Position numbers and translations under genes: made by a program. 64,000 nucleotides of DNA from Thiobacillus sp. SCUT-2. GTDB lineage: Bacteria > Pseudomonadota > Gammaproteobacteria > Burkholderiales > Thiobacillaceae. Location of the stretch: NCBI RefSeq assembly GCF_035621355.1, contig NZ_CP141769.1, forward strand, positions 1,426,001-1,490,000, written 5' to 3'. Within the stretch, counting starts at the first letter, position 1. The number at the start of each line of letters is the position of its first letter. The notes under the pieces were generated by a model. The model was given only the letters and a program-made list of their open reading frames with translations, ran no database searches and was not told the DNA's origin. This document shows, one piece after another, positions 1 through 8,233 of this stretch.

Positions 1-343
1 TGGCTTCCAGCGCGGCATCGATGCGCACGCCGATGTCGGCCTGCTTGGCCTGGGCGCGGATGGCCTCCCAGCGGGCCTGCGCCGGCACCCAGAAGGTGTT
101 GACCATGGTGTAGTAGTCCCGCTCCTCCAGCGCCTCGGCGTGGTCGGCAGCATCGGGCAGGTAGAGCTCGCTGGCCTCGTCGGCGAAGGCGGCCTGCAGT
201 TCATCGCGGCGCTCGTCGAACGCATCGCTGATGTATTTGAGGAAGATGAGGCCGAGCACGATGTGCTTGTACTCGGCGGCGTCCATGCTGGAGCGCAGCT
301 TGTCGGCGGCGGCCCAGAGGGTTTTCTTGAGATCCTGGTTCAC
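1..343 (-). CDS. hsdM: Type I restriction-modification DNA methyltransferase subunit HsdM (N-terminal part, runs off the window)
   Basis: Reading the minus strand from a GTG at 343 gives VNQDLKKTLWAAADKL, then IVLGLIFLKYISDAF and an ERDYYTMVNTFWVP block. These are the classic N-terminal helical domain of HsdM. The SAM-binding part lies beyond the window edge. The protein would methylate adenine in the recognition sequence as part of an HsdM2S complex. No ATG is available near this start and the Shine-Dalgarno is weak, so GTG is chosen from the alignment of the conserved N-terminus. Upstream of it, where hsdR could sit, is a Tn7-like transposition operon. A co-oriented hsdR C-terminal remnant appears 26 kb away, so the locus may have been split. 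Confidence 0.85.
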   Translation of the reverse strand, partial: MNQDLKKTLWAAADKLRSSMDAAEYKHIVLGLIFLKYISDAFDERRDELQAAFADEASELYLPDAADHAEALEERDYYTMVNTFWVPAQARWEAIRAQAKQADIGVRIDAALEA

Positions 344-689
344 GTGCTGTTCTTGTCTTCTTATGTGTGCATCGGGGCAAGCTTACTGCACCGTGGCGCC
401 ATTGAGCACGGCGCCGATGAAAACCGATGCCAATTCTGTTGTGGATAGCGTCTGCAAGCGAGAGCCACACTGATCCGCGCGCTCATGCACATATGCGGCC
501 GAAACCCGCCACGCTTGTGCCAGGACCACGTGTCAAGGCATTAAACGTGCGACTATATTGACACGTTTATTACTTACGAATCAATGGCTTATTGCATTTT
601 CATCAGAGCTTACGTATAAACCAAACTTTAATGTTCGGATGTGCAGAGATGGTTAGCAAGAAGCGTCGAGTTGCAGAAATGGCCGCCTG
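344..689. other. Non-coding stretch between hsdM and tnsA
   Basis: No credible gene is seen. The stretch becomes AT-rich from about 535 onward, unlike its neighbours. It holds the nested inverted repeat at 528-568 and must contain the hsdM promoter and the tnsA promoter. A Tn7-like transposon end would be expected here, but I could not match it to a partner end on the far side of the island. Confidence 0.5.
528..568. repeat. Nested inverted repeat upstream of tnsA
   Basis: ACGTGTCAA (528-536) is mirrored exactly by TTGACACGT (558-566). Inside it AAACGTG (543-549) is mirrored by CACGTTT (562-568). The outer arm contains a TGTCAA start, as Tn7-like ends often do. It lies about 120 bp before tnsA, so it could be a TnsB-binding site in the left end or an operator of the tns operon. 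The role is inferred from position only. Confidence 0.4.
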
Positions 690-1340
690 ATGGCCAGAAA
701 ACTCTATAGCCCGACCCGGACGATTTCCAACCGCGGGGAACATCCCAGGTTCATCGGTCAATTCCCGTGCGCGAAGGCCGAAGCCTCGCATCTGGTCTTC
801 GACTCCCTGAGTGCGCTGTATTGCGGCATCTACCTCGAGTGGCTGCCAAACGTGGTCAGCATGGCCTTCGAGCCGCACGAGTTCACATTCGAAGCGGAAG
901 CCGGCTTGCCCGAGCTGAGGTGCCACCCGGACTATGAGGCCATCCTCGACACCGGGGAAATCGAGTTCTATGAGGCAAAGTATTCACGGGATGGCCTGAG
1001 AGACGTAGAACGGGAGAAGCTTGCGCTGACCGCGGCCCACTTCGAGCGGCGCGGGATTCCCTACAAAGTGATCTACCGCGAAGATCTCGAGGCTGACGGC
1101 CTCATCGACACGATCATTCTGCTCCGGCACTACGGGCTGATGCAGTATCCCGAGGGCGCCGTCGAAGCGGCTGCACAGCGTCTGGCCCAGGGGCAGGAGG
1201 CGCCGCTCGAGGGGTGGCGCACCCGTGCCGCCGCCGCGGGCGTGCCAACCGGGCTCCTTTATCACCTGTTGTATCACCAGCGTTTGCCGCTGGTATACCG
1301 GCGTCTGCTTCCCGTGGAGCTGCAGCCATGTCGCGTCTGA
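690..1340 (+). CDS. tnsA: TnsA-like transposon endonuclease
   Basis: 216 residues. In Tn7-like elements TnsA cuts the 5' strands at the transposon ends, working with TnsB so that the element moves by cut-and-paste. The restriction-endonuclease-like core is visible: E31 in the first helix, D81 in the CHPDYEA segment, and E95-x-K97 in FYEAKYS, matching the E/D/ExK arrangement of Tn7 TnsA. A C-terminal helical part, as used to contact TnsC, follows from about residue 110. There is no good Shine-Dalgarno; ATG 690 is kept because the conserved N-terminal part follows at once. The 3' end overlaps tnsB by 13 nt, so the two are probably translationally coupled. Confidence 0.85.
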   Translation: MARKLYSPTRTISNRGEHPRFIGQFPCAKAEASHLVFDSLSALYCGIYLEWLPNVVSMAFEPHEFTFEAEAGLPELRCHPDYEAILDTGEIEFYEAKYSRDGLRDVEREKLALTAAHFERRGIPYKVIYREDLEADGLIDTIILLRHYGLMQYPEGAVEAAAQRLAQGQEAPLEGWRTRAAAAGVPTGLLYHLLYHQRLPLVYRRLLPVELQPCRV

Positions 1341-2002
1341 TCTGCATGGACATCAGGCCCGGCCGGCTCATTGCTATCCAAGGCGTCAGGCACCATGTCC
1401 AGCACGTTCAGCCCGGCGGTCCTTTGCTCACCCTCAAGCCGGAAGCAGGCGGCGACGCCATAGAGATGCCCCGCTCCGAACTGGCGGCACTGCTGGTTAT
1501 CGAGGAGGCCGAGATGCTCGACGAGCTCGAGGATCCCGACGCGGACGACGTGCGGAAAGTGACCAACCTGTCTTTTCAGCCGGTGAACCGCATCATCGAT
1601 TGGCATGGCAAGGTTTTCCTGCTGCGCCAAATGATGCCGCATGCCAGCAGCTCGCCCAGAACTGCAGTGTTTCGGGCCGCTTTCGAGCGTGCCAAGGCCG
1701 AGCTGGAAAGCTGGCATCGTGCCATCGGGTTGGTTAACGCCAAGACTTGGGCATGCCGGACCATCTACAACGATCTGAGGCGCTGGAGGTCCTTTCGCTA
1801 CGCCCTATCCACCGTGCAGCGCAAAGGAGTTGAATACTGCCCCTGGAGTCAGCGGCCCGACCTATATGTAAAGGCAGAAGAGGTGTTGCTGGAGTTGGTC
1901 AAGGCGAACCCGACACTCAGCCTCGCTTCCCTGCGAGAGAAAGCGAACAAGCGTCTTGGTCATGAATTGCCTGAAGATCCGGGGCCTGCTCGTGACAACT
2001 AA
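1328..2002 (+). CDS. tnsB: TnsB-like transposase, N-terminal half (gene split by a frameshift)
   Basis: Frame starting MSRLICMD, 224 residues before TAA at 2000. It holds the N-terminal DNA-binding domains of a Mu/Tn7-type transposase and ends in a helix-turn-helix-like segment (LREKANKRLGHEL). The rest of the protein is in another frame from about 1985. Removing one G from the GGGG run at 1981-1984 joins the frames smoothly (DPGLLVTTKTPVQVSYEF). This is a one-base insertion relative to an intact gene. It may be a sequencing error or a real inactivating mutation; nothing suggests a programmed +1 shift, and TnsB proteins are normally one frame. Confidence 0.75.
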   Translation: MSRLICMDIRPGRLIAIQGVRHHVQHVQPGGPLLTLKPEAGGDAIEMPRSELAALLVIEEAEMLDELEDPDADDVRKVTNLSFQPVNRIIDWHGKVFLLRQMMPHASSSPRTAVFRAAFERAKAELESWHRAIGLVNAKTWACRTIYNDLRRWRSFRYALSTVQRKGVEYCPWSQRPDLYVKAEEVLLELVKANPTLSLASLREKANKRLGHELPEDPGPARDN

Positions 2003-3302
2003 GACGCCAGTCCAAGTTTCGTATGAGTTCGTTCGGCAGAACCTCCAGGGCGTCGACAAGTTCGAGCAGAAGTTGCGACTCTTGGGCGCGCTCCACGCCA
2101 TCCAGGACGAGCGTCAGATCGGCCGGCTGCATACCTATTACCCAGGCCAGAGGACGGAGCTCGACTACACGAAGTACGGAGTCTGGCTGTTTCCCAATGA
2201 GAACTGGAACGAGCCCCTCTTCTACTACACGGGGACGGGGATCGATCACGCGTCCAAGGCAATCAAGGGGTTCACGATTACCGTCGACCCCTCTGCGCGG
2301 GATGCCGTGAGGCTGTACCGCAACTGTGTGCTGCCGAAAGCCCTCTGGCTGCCGCCGTCATTGCACCACCACGCCCAGGGCTGGGATGTGTTCGGGATCG
2401 AGGTCTATGTGGCGGTCGACAACGCCACCGACCTGACGGCAAACGCCATCATTCTGATGTTCTTCATCAACGGTGTCATCGTGCTCCGGATGCCGCCACG
2501 GCGCGGCGACCTTAAAGGCACGGTCGAGCGAACCCAGCAAACCATCGAGACGAGAGTCGTATCCAGCATGCCAGGCTATGTGTCGAAGAAGTACACTGGC
2601 CTGGACCCGCGATACAAGAAGATCCGGGATCGGGCAAAAGCCAAGGCGAACATGACGGTCGCCGATTTCCAGGCTCGGCTCGTCGAGGGCATTCAGGAGC
2701 ACAATCATGCCCGCCACCCAGACTTCAAGAAGCCGCGCATTCAGGTCTGGCGCGATGGCCAGGAGCAGGCTCCGCTGGTGCTCCCCACCGGCCGGCTGCA
2801 GCTCAGAACGACCTTTGCACTAACCTACGAAGCGACCCTGACCCGCGAAGGGGTGCAGGCGGAAACGCTGATGTTCAACAGCCCCGAACTGCACGCCGTA
2901 TATCGGGTACATACCGGCGAAAAGGTGCACGTCAAGGTTGATCCCGACGACGTCCGCTCGGTGCTCGTGTTCGTGCCACAGCTCAACGAACCGGTCGAAG
3001 CCTTCCTCTCCACCTTCGATCTCGATTTTCCGATGTCGCTGGAGCTCATTCGCGTGGTGCTGAAGCGCCTGGAGGAACGCTACACAGGCAATGAGGTGTG
3101 GAGGGAGGAGATCGGCTTCCATCTCTTGGACGAGTTGCAGCGCGTCCAGTCCGGACCCATGACGCGGACCCCTGGCAAGACCAAGCGTTCCGACGCCCAA
3201 GCCGCCACGCACGCCGTGGCCTTGCCCACTGTCACGCCGCAGCAGGTGCATACCAGCACCAATGTCAGCCTGAGCGATCTGCTGAAGGGCAGCAAAATCT
3301 GA
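1956..3302 (+). CDS. tnsB: TnsB-like transposase, catalytic and C-terminal half
   Basis: This open frame carries the RNase H-like catalytic core. Numbered from ATG 1956, the acidic triad is D70 (RTELDYTK), D155 (VAVDNATD) and E191 (GTVERTQQ), with 35 residues between the second D and the E, as expected for a DDE retroviral-integrase-type transposase. A Mu-C-like beta-barrel follows at about 270-350. A Ser/Thr-rich tail ends in SDLLKGSKI and probably contacts TnsC. In an intact gene this would be continuous with the frame that starts at 1328; the ATG at 1956 is just the first one in this frame. tnsC begins 1 nt after the stop. The catalytic residues are all present, so only the frameshift argues against activity. 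Confidence 0.85.
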   Translation: MVMNCLKIRGLLVTTKTPVQVSYEFVRQNLQGVDKFEQKLRLLGALHAIQDERQIGRLHTYYPGQRTELDYTKYGVWLFPNENWNEPLFYYTGTGIDHASKAIKGFTITVDPSARDAVRLYRNCVLPKALWLPPSLHHHAQGWDVFGIEVYVAVDNATDLTANAIILMFFINGVIVLRMPPRRGDLKGTVERTQQTIETRVVSSMPGYVSKKYTGLDPRYKKIRDRAKAKANMTVADFQARLVEGIQEHNHARHPDFKKPRIQVWRDGQEQAPLVLPTGRLQLRTTFALTYEATLTREGVQAETLMFNSPELHAVYRVHTGEKVHVKVDPDDVRSVLVFVPQLNEPVEAFLSTFDLDFPMSLELIRVVLKRLEERYTGNEVWREEIGFHLLDELQRVQSGPMTRTPGKTKRSDAQAATHAVALPTVTPQQVHTSTNVSLSDLLKGSKI

Positions 3303-3303
3303 A

Positions 3304-4314
3304 ATGGGGCTATACGACTACAAGATGCCGTTTCAGCAGCGCCTGCTCGACGAGGTCGAGATGGCCCTGGAAGAAATCAGGGCAGGCGGCAACAGCCACG
3401 GCATTCTGCTCATGGGGGCATCTGGTACCGGCAAGTCCCATGCGCTCGACCTGGTGGTCGGGCGCTACGGCGCTCAGAGGCAGGAAGGGTACCAGCGCAT
3501 CACGACGTGCTGTCGCGTCTCATCCGCCGCCAAAGCCGATGCGCCTTCGACCGCGGCCGGAGTGCTTGCCCAACTCGGCAAGCCTGTGTCGACTTCAAGC
3601 GGCAGCACCAAGCTGAGTGAGCTCGAGTTGTCCATGCATGCAGCCATGAGGGCCCACAAGGTCCTGATCCTGATACTTGAGGAGTTCCATAACGCCCTCC
3701 TCTCGAACTCACCCCTGTTCCGTGGTCAAACGGCGAGGATGCTCAAGAACATCTGGAACCAGGCCCCGCTGGAAAGCGCTGACGGATGGGCCATTCCCGA
3801 CACCCTCCGTGGGGATTATCGGCTGCTCATCATCGTCTCGGGCACAGATGCGCTCAGGAATCCTTTTGACGCCGACAAGGAGTTGGGAAGCCGCTTCAGC
3901 TGCGTAATCGAGACAGAACAGCCGAGATTTTTTCCGCTCGAATCCTTCAAGGAATTTCGGCTCGTCTTCAAGAGCCTCGCAGAGCGGTACGGACTCGCGG
4001 ATAGCCTGGACGCCAACGACGATGATGTCGTCGCCAGGTTCCTGATCGCCTGTGGAGCCCATTACCGGAAACTCGAAAAGCTGCTGCAGAGGATCGCGAC
4101 GCTTTCCCGCCGGCATCCTGAACAAAATCTGTCGCTAGAAATTCTGGCTACGGCATACGACCAAGTGGGAGATAACAGCCACCTGACAGGGAATCCCTTC
4201 CGGTGGACCAGCGAGGAAGTCACTGCCTATGTGATGAGGGCAATGGCAATGCCAAAGATCACGGCCCTCACCAAGAACGAGAAGCCCAAGGGCGGCCGGA
4301 GCAAAAAAGGCTGA
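3304..4314 (+). CDS. tnsC: TnsC/TniB-type AAA+ ATPase, transposition regulator
   Basis: 336 residues. Walker A GASGTGKS (38-45) and a Walker B-like LILILEEFHN (121-130) identify an AAA+ ATPase of the TnsC/TniB family. TnsC forms ATP-bound rings on DNA, links the target selector TniQ to the TnsAB transposase and provides target immunity. Downstream there is a sensor-like VSGTD and a lid region (HYRKLEKLLQRI). The tail is lysine-rich (PKGGRSKKG). The gene sits 1 nt after tnsB and 1 nt before tniQ, a tight operon in the usual order A-B-C-Q. Confidence 0.9.
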   Translation: MGLYDYKMPFQQRLLDEVEMALEEIRAGGNSHGILLMGASGTGKSHALDLVVGRYGAQRQEGYQRITTCCRVSSAAKADAPSTAAGVLAQLGKPVSTSSGSTKLSELELSMHAAMRAHKVLILILEEFHNALLSNSPLFRGQTARMLKNIWNQAPLESADGWAIPDTLRGDYRLLIIVSGTDALRNPFDADKELGSRFSCVIETEQPRFFPLESFKEFRLVFKSLAERYGLADSLDANDDDVVARFLIACGAHYRKLEKLLQRIATLSRRHPEQNLSLEILATAYDQVGDNSHLTGNPFRWTSEEVTAYVMRAMAMPKITALTKNEKPKGGRSKKG

Positions 4315-4315
4315 T

Positions 4316-5833
4316 ATGGATCTTCCCCCCAACTGGATACCCGGCTGTTATCGCAACCTGCCAATCGGGGCCGGAAATTCCTTCCCCGGTTACCTGCTTC
4401 ACTTGGCGCAAGAGAACGGCTATGCCGGCATCCAGCCGCTGCTTCGTGCCACCGGCCTCTGGGCCAGCAAGAACGGCTATTCCTTCAAGCTGAGAGCCCG
4501 GCCGGAACTGCTCGCCGCCATCGGCCGCATGGCCGTCGGCGACCCGCACCACCTCGACAGCCATGGCGCAAAGGAACTGAAGGGACAGACTTACCTGTTC
4601 CATAACGTCCTCGTCGACGGCGACGCGCTCCTGCCGGAGCGGATGCAGGTTTGCCCGCAATGCCTCATCGAGGACGGTTTTGTTAAAGAGGAGCTTGAAT
4701 TTGGACCGGTAACGGCCTGCAGCAGGCACCATTCCAGGCTGATTGACGCCTGCCCGGCATGCGGACACCCCCTCAGGTGGACTCGGACGAGCCTGATGCA
4801 TTGCGGCAAATGCGGGACTGACCTGCGGTTGCTGCCAGGCGAGACGGTCGACCCGGAAGTCTGCGAGGTCGCGGAGGACTTTGCCGCGCTGGCACCATTT
4901 CGGGTAGCCGGGCACAACGGTGAGGTGCTCACCGTGGAGTGGGACATCATGTTCAGGATTTTCAAAGCCCTGGCGCTGCCCGGCTCGGCCGTCGCGGCCG
5001 GCAAGTGGCCGAAGAAGCTGGTTCAGTTGCTGCCCGTGCACGAGCGGCACGCCATCGCCGAGCAGTTGGCGCGGGTCAGACGGAACGGCACCTACTTCCT
5101 CGCCGGGGTGCGGTGGAACGCGCTTCCGGCGCTGGCTCCTTTGACGGCCGTGCCGCGTCCCCACGTCCCCGAGCGCTGCGCGATGCATGTGCTGACCGAG
5201 GCCTGGCTCCCGGACGAACTGGCCGAGGCGATCTGCTCACCGGAGCGCCCCCTGCCGCCCGAGCTATCCGGCGCAGAGCTGTTTCAGGGGCGCCCGCCTA
5301 CTCTGCGCACCCAGGAAGAGGTCCTGGCTTTCCTGGCCACCGACCTGGGCACGTTTGACGGGCTGCTGGCACGCGAGATCCTGACCCTGCCCACCGACGA
5401 GGACTACGGTTACGACATCGATGAGGTGCTGGCTGCCCAGACCTTTCTTTACAAGGGCTTGCTGACGCTTCCGGAGCTGTCTTCGATCGTCGGCGTGCCG
5501 CTGGACTGGGACGACCTGACGCACTCCACGCTGATCCGCCCCTGGAACCCCCGCAACCGGGCCGACATGCGGGTGGCAGTCGACGACCTGCTGGTCATCC
5601 AGAAGCGCCTGACGGAGAACTGGGCGCCCGGCTTTGATGCTGAACAACGCGTGCGGCTGGGCGATCTTGCCGGGAGGGCCGCGCGGCCTTTCCAGGTGGT
5701 GTCGGAGGTCGTCGTCCGGGCTTGCCGCGGAGAGGTGCGGGGTTTTGGGTGGGCGAGCCCGTTTGACTGGGCCAGCATCGTGATCATGGAGCATGATGCC
5801 AAGGGGTTGGGGCTGACCGGGGCTATGCCATGA
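4316..5833 (+). CDS. tniQ: TniQ/TnsD-family target-site selector
   Basis: 505 residues. The N-terminal TniQ domain (about 10-170) has the paired zinc-binding cysteines C113-x2-C116, C135 with H138/H139, C146-x2-C149 and C163-x2-C166. The long C-terminal half has no motif I recognise; in TnsD proteins this part reads the attachment-site DNA. At about 500 residues it is TnsD-like rather than the short TniQ used by CRISPR-associated transposons, and no cas genes are near. Its stop overlaps the next start (ATGA), so the following protein is probably made in step with it. The attachment site cannot be named from this sequence. Confidence 0.85.
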   Translation: MDLPPNWIPGCYRNLPIGAGNSFPGYLLHLAQENGYAGIQPLLRATGLWASKNGYSFKLRARPELLAAIGRMAVGDPHHLDSHGAKELKGQTYLFHNVLVDGDALLPERMQVCPQCLIEDGFVKEELEFGPVTACSRHHSRLIDACPACGHPLRWTRTSLMHCGKCGTDLRLLPGETVDPEVCEVAEDFAALAPFRVAGHNGEVLTVEWDIMFRIFKALALPGSAVAAGKWPKKLVQLLPVHERHAIAEQLARVRRNGTYFLAGVRWNALPALAPLTAVPRPHVPERCAMHVLTEAWLPDELAEAICSPERPLPPELSGAELFQGRPPTLRTQEEVLAFLATDLGTFDGLLAREILTLPTDEDYGYDIDEVLAAQTFLYKGLLTLPELSSIVGVPLDWDDLTHSTLIRPWNPRNRADMRVAVDDLLVIQKRLTENWAPGFDAEQRVRLGDLAGRAARPFQVVSEVVVRACRGEVRGFGWASPFDWASIVIMEHDAKGLGLTGAMP

Positions 5834-6723
5834 CAAGAACGAGCAAGCCAATCACCGTGCATGTCACAGCCAAGGAAAAAAGGCATATCGCCAGAATGGC
5901 AAAGGATGCCGGCACTTCGCTGGAGGACTTCATAAGACGAGCCGCGACGTCTTATACCCCTATCCCGCCAGATGAAGCGGCGATTCTGGAAAGGATGACA
6001 GACCTGCTGAACCAGTCCACCGCCCGGGCCGATGCGGCGATTGACGATGCGCTGGCCTGCGTTGATGCGTCGAACATCCGTATTTGCGCACTGGAAAATC
6101 GGGAGACGTCTGGGCCTCACGAGCACAAGTTAGTCCTGAAAGTGAACCTGCCGGCCGGCATGGATCCGGCCGTTGCCGAGTCGCTCAAGCCCAGGATCGA
6201 GCAAACCCTTGAGTTGCTGACGTTGGCAAAGCAGTCGGCGGCGATCGAGCATGCAGACCGGATTGCCCGACTGCTTCTCGGGAAGATCGAGCCCAATACT
6301 GGGCTCGTGGAGGCACGCCTTGCTCGGCTGAACACCGTCCGGGAAATCCTCGAGCAAGGTGAGTGGCTGACGGCCGAGCAGCTAAATGCCCTGCAGCCGA
6401 ATCCGCCGACGCAAAGAAACCAGCCCGCCAGTGACTGGAAGCACCGCGGCCTCATCTTCGCGGTGAACCATGGCGGGCAGGACTACTTCGCGCGTTATCA
6501 GTTCGACGAGGCCTACCAGCCCCTGCCGATCATCCGGGAAATCCTGCGTGAATTCGGAACCGTCGCGGACACCTGGGAGATAGCAGCCTGGTTCCAGTTT
6601 CCGAATGGCTGGATCAGCAGGCCTGGCACTGCCGGGGAGCCGATGGCTCCCAAGGACGCCCTTGACCAGCGCGATGCGCTGCTGCACGCCGTATCCGAAC
6701 GCCACAAAAACTATGTGGCATGA
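5830..6723 (+). CDS. Putative DNA-binding protein coupled to tniQ (RHH-like N-terminus, Xre/MbcA/ParS-like C-terminus)
   Basis: 297 residues starting at the ATGA overlap with tniQ. Residues 1-45 (ITVHVTAKEKRHIARMAKDAG...LEDFIRRAA) look like a ribbon-helix-helix fold of the MobC/CopG kind. Residues 55-190 are mostly helical. Residues about 205-290 (WKHRGLIFAVNHGGQDYFARYQF, then AAWFQFPNGWIS) resemble the C-terminal domain of Xre/MbcA/ParS-type antitoxin proteins. No RES-type toxin follows. It is the fifth gene of the tns operon, so roles in operon control, target choice or transposon maintenance are possible. The domain calls are by eye and the function is not known. Confidence 0.6.
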   Translation: MTRTSKPITVHVTAKEKRHIARMAKDAGTSLEDFIRRAATSYTPIPPDEAAILERMTDLLNQSTARADAAIDDALACVDASNIRICALENRETSGPHEHKLVLKVNLPAGMDPAVAESLKPRIEQTLELLTLAKQSAAIEHADRIARLLLGKIEPNTGLVEARLARLNTVREILEQGEWLTAEQLNALQPNPPTQRNQPASDWKHRGLIFAVNHGGQDYFARYQFDEAYQPLPIIREILREFGTVADTWEIAAWFQFPNGWISRPGTAGEPMAPKDALDQRDALLHAVSERHKNYVA

Positions 6724-6795
6724 CATGTGGCCAGCCGCCCCGGGCCTGCGCATTTTGAATCATCACCGTCCGACAACCCTAACTTAGGATTAAGA

Positions 6796-7245
6796 ATGCT
6801 GAAGGTCAGACTAGTACTTGTCCCAGGTGGACGGGGCCCGGAGCGCCAACTGGGTGAACTGCACATCAGCAACGTGCGCTGGGGGGATGCCACACCAGAT
6901 TACGACTGCGTCCTGTACGCCGATGACCTTCCGGGATCGATCCGCTCAACCGTTCGTCGCTACCCCCGTTGGAGCGCGACCGTCTGGGATCTCGTCGGCC
7001 GTGCGATTGCGTCCGCACTCAGCGGGCGGGAGCGGTTGCCGCGTCGGCCCGATCCGCTCAATGTCCCGATATGCCGTGATGGGAACGTTTCCTACGTGCG
7101 AATGAGCGACATACCGCAACCTGCACGTGCCAATTTTGACCAATGGATGACCGGAAGCTCGGTGCCGGTGATCGAAGGGGAAACCGAGTGCGCGTATGCA
7201 TGGGATTGGCTGCGATTCATCGGCGAAAACCGGAGGAAGCGATGA
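6796..7245 (+). CDS. Hypothetical protein
   Basis: 149 residues starting MLKVRLVLVPGG, with AGGA about 7 nt upstream of the ATG. There is no signal peptide, membrane segment or motif I recognise. The sequence is soluble-looking, with conserved-looking Trp-rich ends (WDLVGRAI, YAWDWLRFIG). It lies between the tns operon and the phosphatase gene and may be transcribed with either. It is too regular in codon use to be a chance frame. Confidence 0.55.
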   Translation: MLKVRLVLVPGGRGPERQLGELHISNVRWGDATPDYDCVLYADDLPGSIRSTVRRYPRWSATVWDLVGRAIASALSGRERLPRRPDPLNVPICRDGNVSYVRMSDIPQPARANFDQWMTGSSVPVIEGETECAYAWDWLRFIGENRRKR

Positions 7246-7374
7246 TCCCCCCTGGCGCCATGCGCGGCGCGGTCACCCGCCCGAATCCATCCCCATGGAG
7301 CCAGCTCGAAAGCGGCGATTACGAGTGTGCGCCTTACAGGGGTTCCTTCCCGCACAGACCACCGGCGAAGTCAT

Positions 7375-8142
7375 ATGGTCTTCTTTAAGAGCTATCCGCC
7401 CAATACGCATGGTGCCGATTTCGTGGTCGGGGATCTGCACGGGCACGGCGCGGAGCTTCTTGATGCGCTTGAGCGGCTCGGCTTTGACCGATCACGCGAC
7501 CGGCTTTTCTGCACCGGTGACCTGATCGATCGGGGACCCGATTCATTCGGCACACTCAAGCTGATCACGGAGCCGTGGTTCTACTTTGTCCGGGGTAATC
7601 ACGAAGATGACCTGCCGCTCTTCCTGGAGTACCAGTACGCCGCACCGTACGGGGAAGCCGCTGCCCGGGAAACGGGGCAGGACTGGATTTACAGGCTCAG
7701 CGAAGAGGATCTCGCCTATCTGCGGGCGGTACTGCTCCCGAAGATCCAGGACGCCCCTCTGGTGCTGCGCGTCGAGGGCGAGTCGGGTTTTTGGATGGCG
7801 CATGCAGATCGAGGGGTTTTCGGCAGCTATGGCGACCCGCTGCCCTTGGTGGACGATGCGAGGCTCCCGTTCGTAACGGATGACAACCAGATGGAAGCCT
7901 TGCTTTGGAGCAGGCGGCTACTGAGGCAGGTCCCGCGCCAGGAGCTGACCGACCGGGGCGCATACCTGGCTGTGCCGGGCATGGAGTGGGAAACCGGTGT
8001 TGGACTTACGTTTGCCGGCCACTCCTATGTCCAGAAGCCTGTCCTGCACCGGTCGCATTTCTTCCTGGACACAGGTGCCGGCACGACGCCGCGCGGGAGG
8101 TTGACGGTTCTACGGGCGCAAGATCAAGAACTCCGCCCGTAA
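7375..8142 (+). CDS. Metallophosphatase of the Ser/Thr protein phosphatase family (PrpA/PrpB-like)
   Basis: 255 residues from ATG 7375. The metal-binding motifs of the PPP family are all present: GDLHGH near the N-terminus, GDLIDRGPDS about 30 residues later, then RGNHED, and a late GHS (FAGHSYVQKP). These bind two metal ions and hydrolyse phosphoesters on proteins or small nucleotides. A GTG at 7327 is an alternative start, but the family normally begins a few residues before GDLHG, which fits ATG 7375. As transposon cargo it may act in signalling or defence; the substrate cannot be told from sequence. Confidence 0.75.
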   Translation: MVFFKSYPPNTHGADFVVGDLHGHGAELLDALERLGFDRSRDRLFCTGDLIDRGPDSFGTLKLITEPWFYFVRGNHEDDLPLFLEYQYAAPYGEAAARETGQDWIYRLSEEDLAYLRAVLLPKIQDAPLVLRVEGESGFWMAHADRGVFGSYGDPLPLVDDARLPFVTDDNQMEALLWSRRLLRQVPRQELTDRGAYLAVPGMEWETGVGLTFAGHSYVQKPVLHRSHFFLDTGAGTTPRGRLTVLRAQDQELRP

Positions 8143-8233
8143 TTACCTGCGATGCTAACCCTGATACCCGTATGTTCCCAACGAATCCAAAATGCGTGGA
8201 TAATCCGATCCCCAAGGGGGAAACCACAAGACG

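Noticed and set aside
1956-2002. Programmed +1 frameshifting in tnsB
   Set aside because: No known slippery or stimulatory sequence, and TnsB proteins are normally one frame; an indel at GGGG explains it more simply.
4316-5833. A CRISPR-associated transposon, because of tnsABC with tniQ
   Set aside because: No cas genes or CRISPR repeats were seen, and the TniQ protein is long and TnsD-like.
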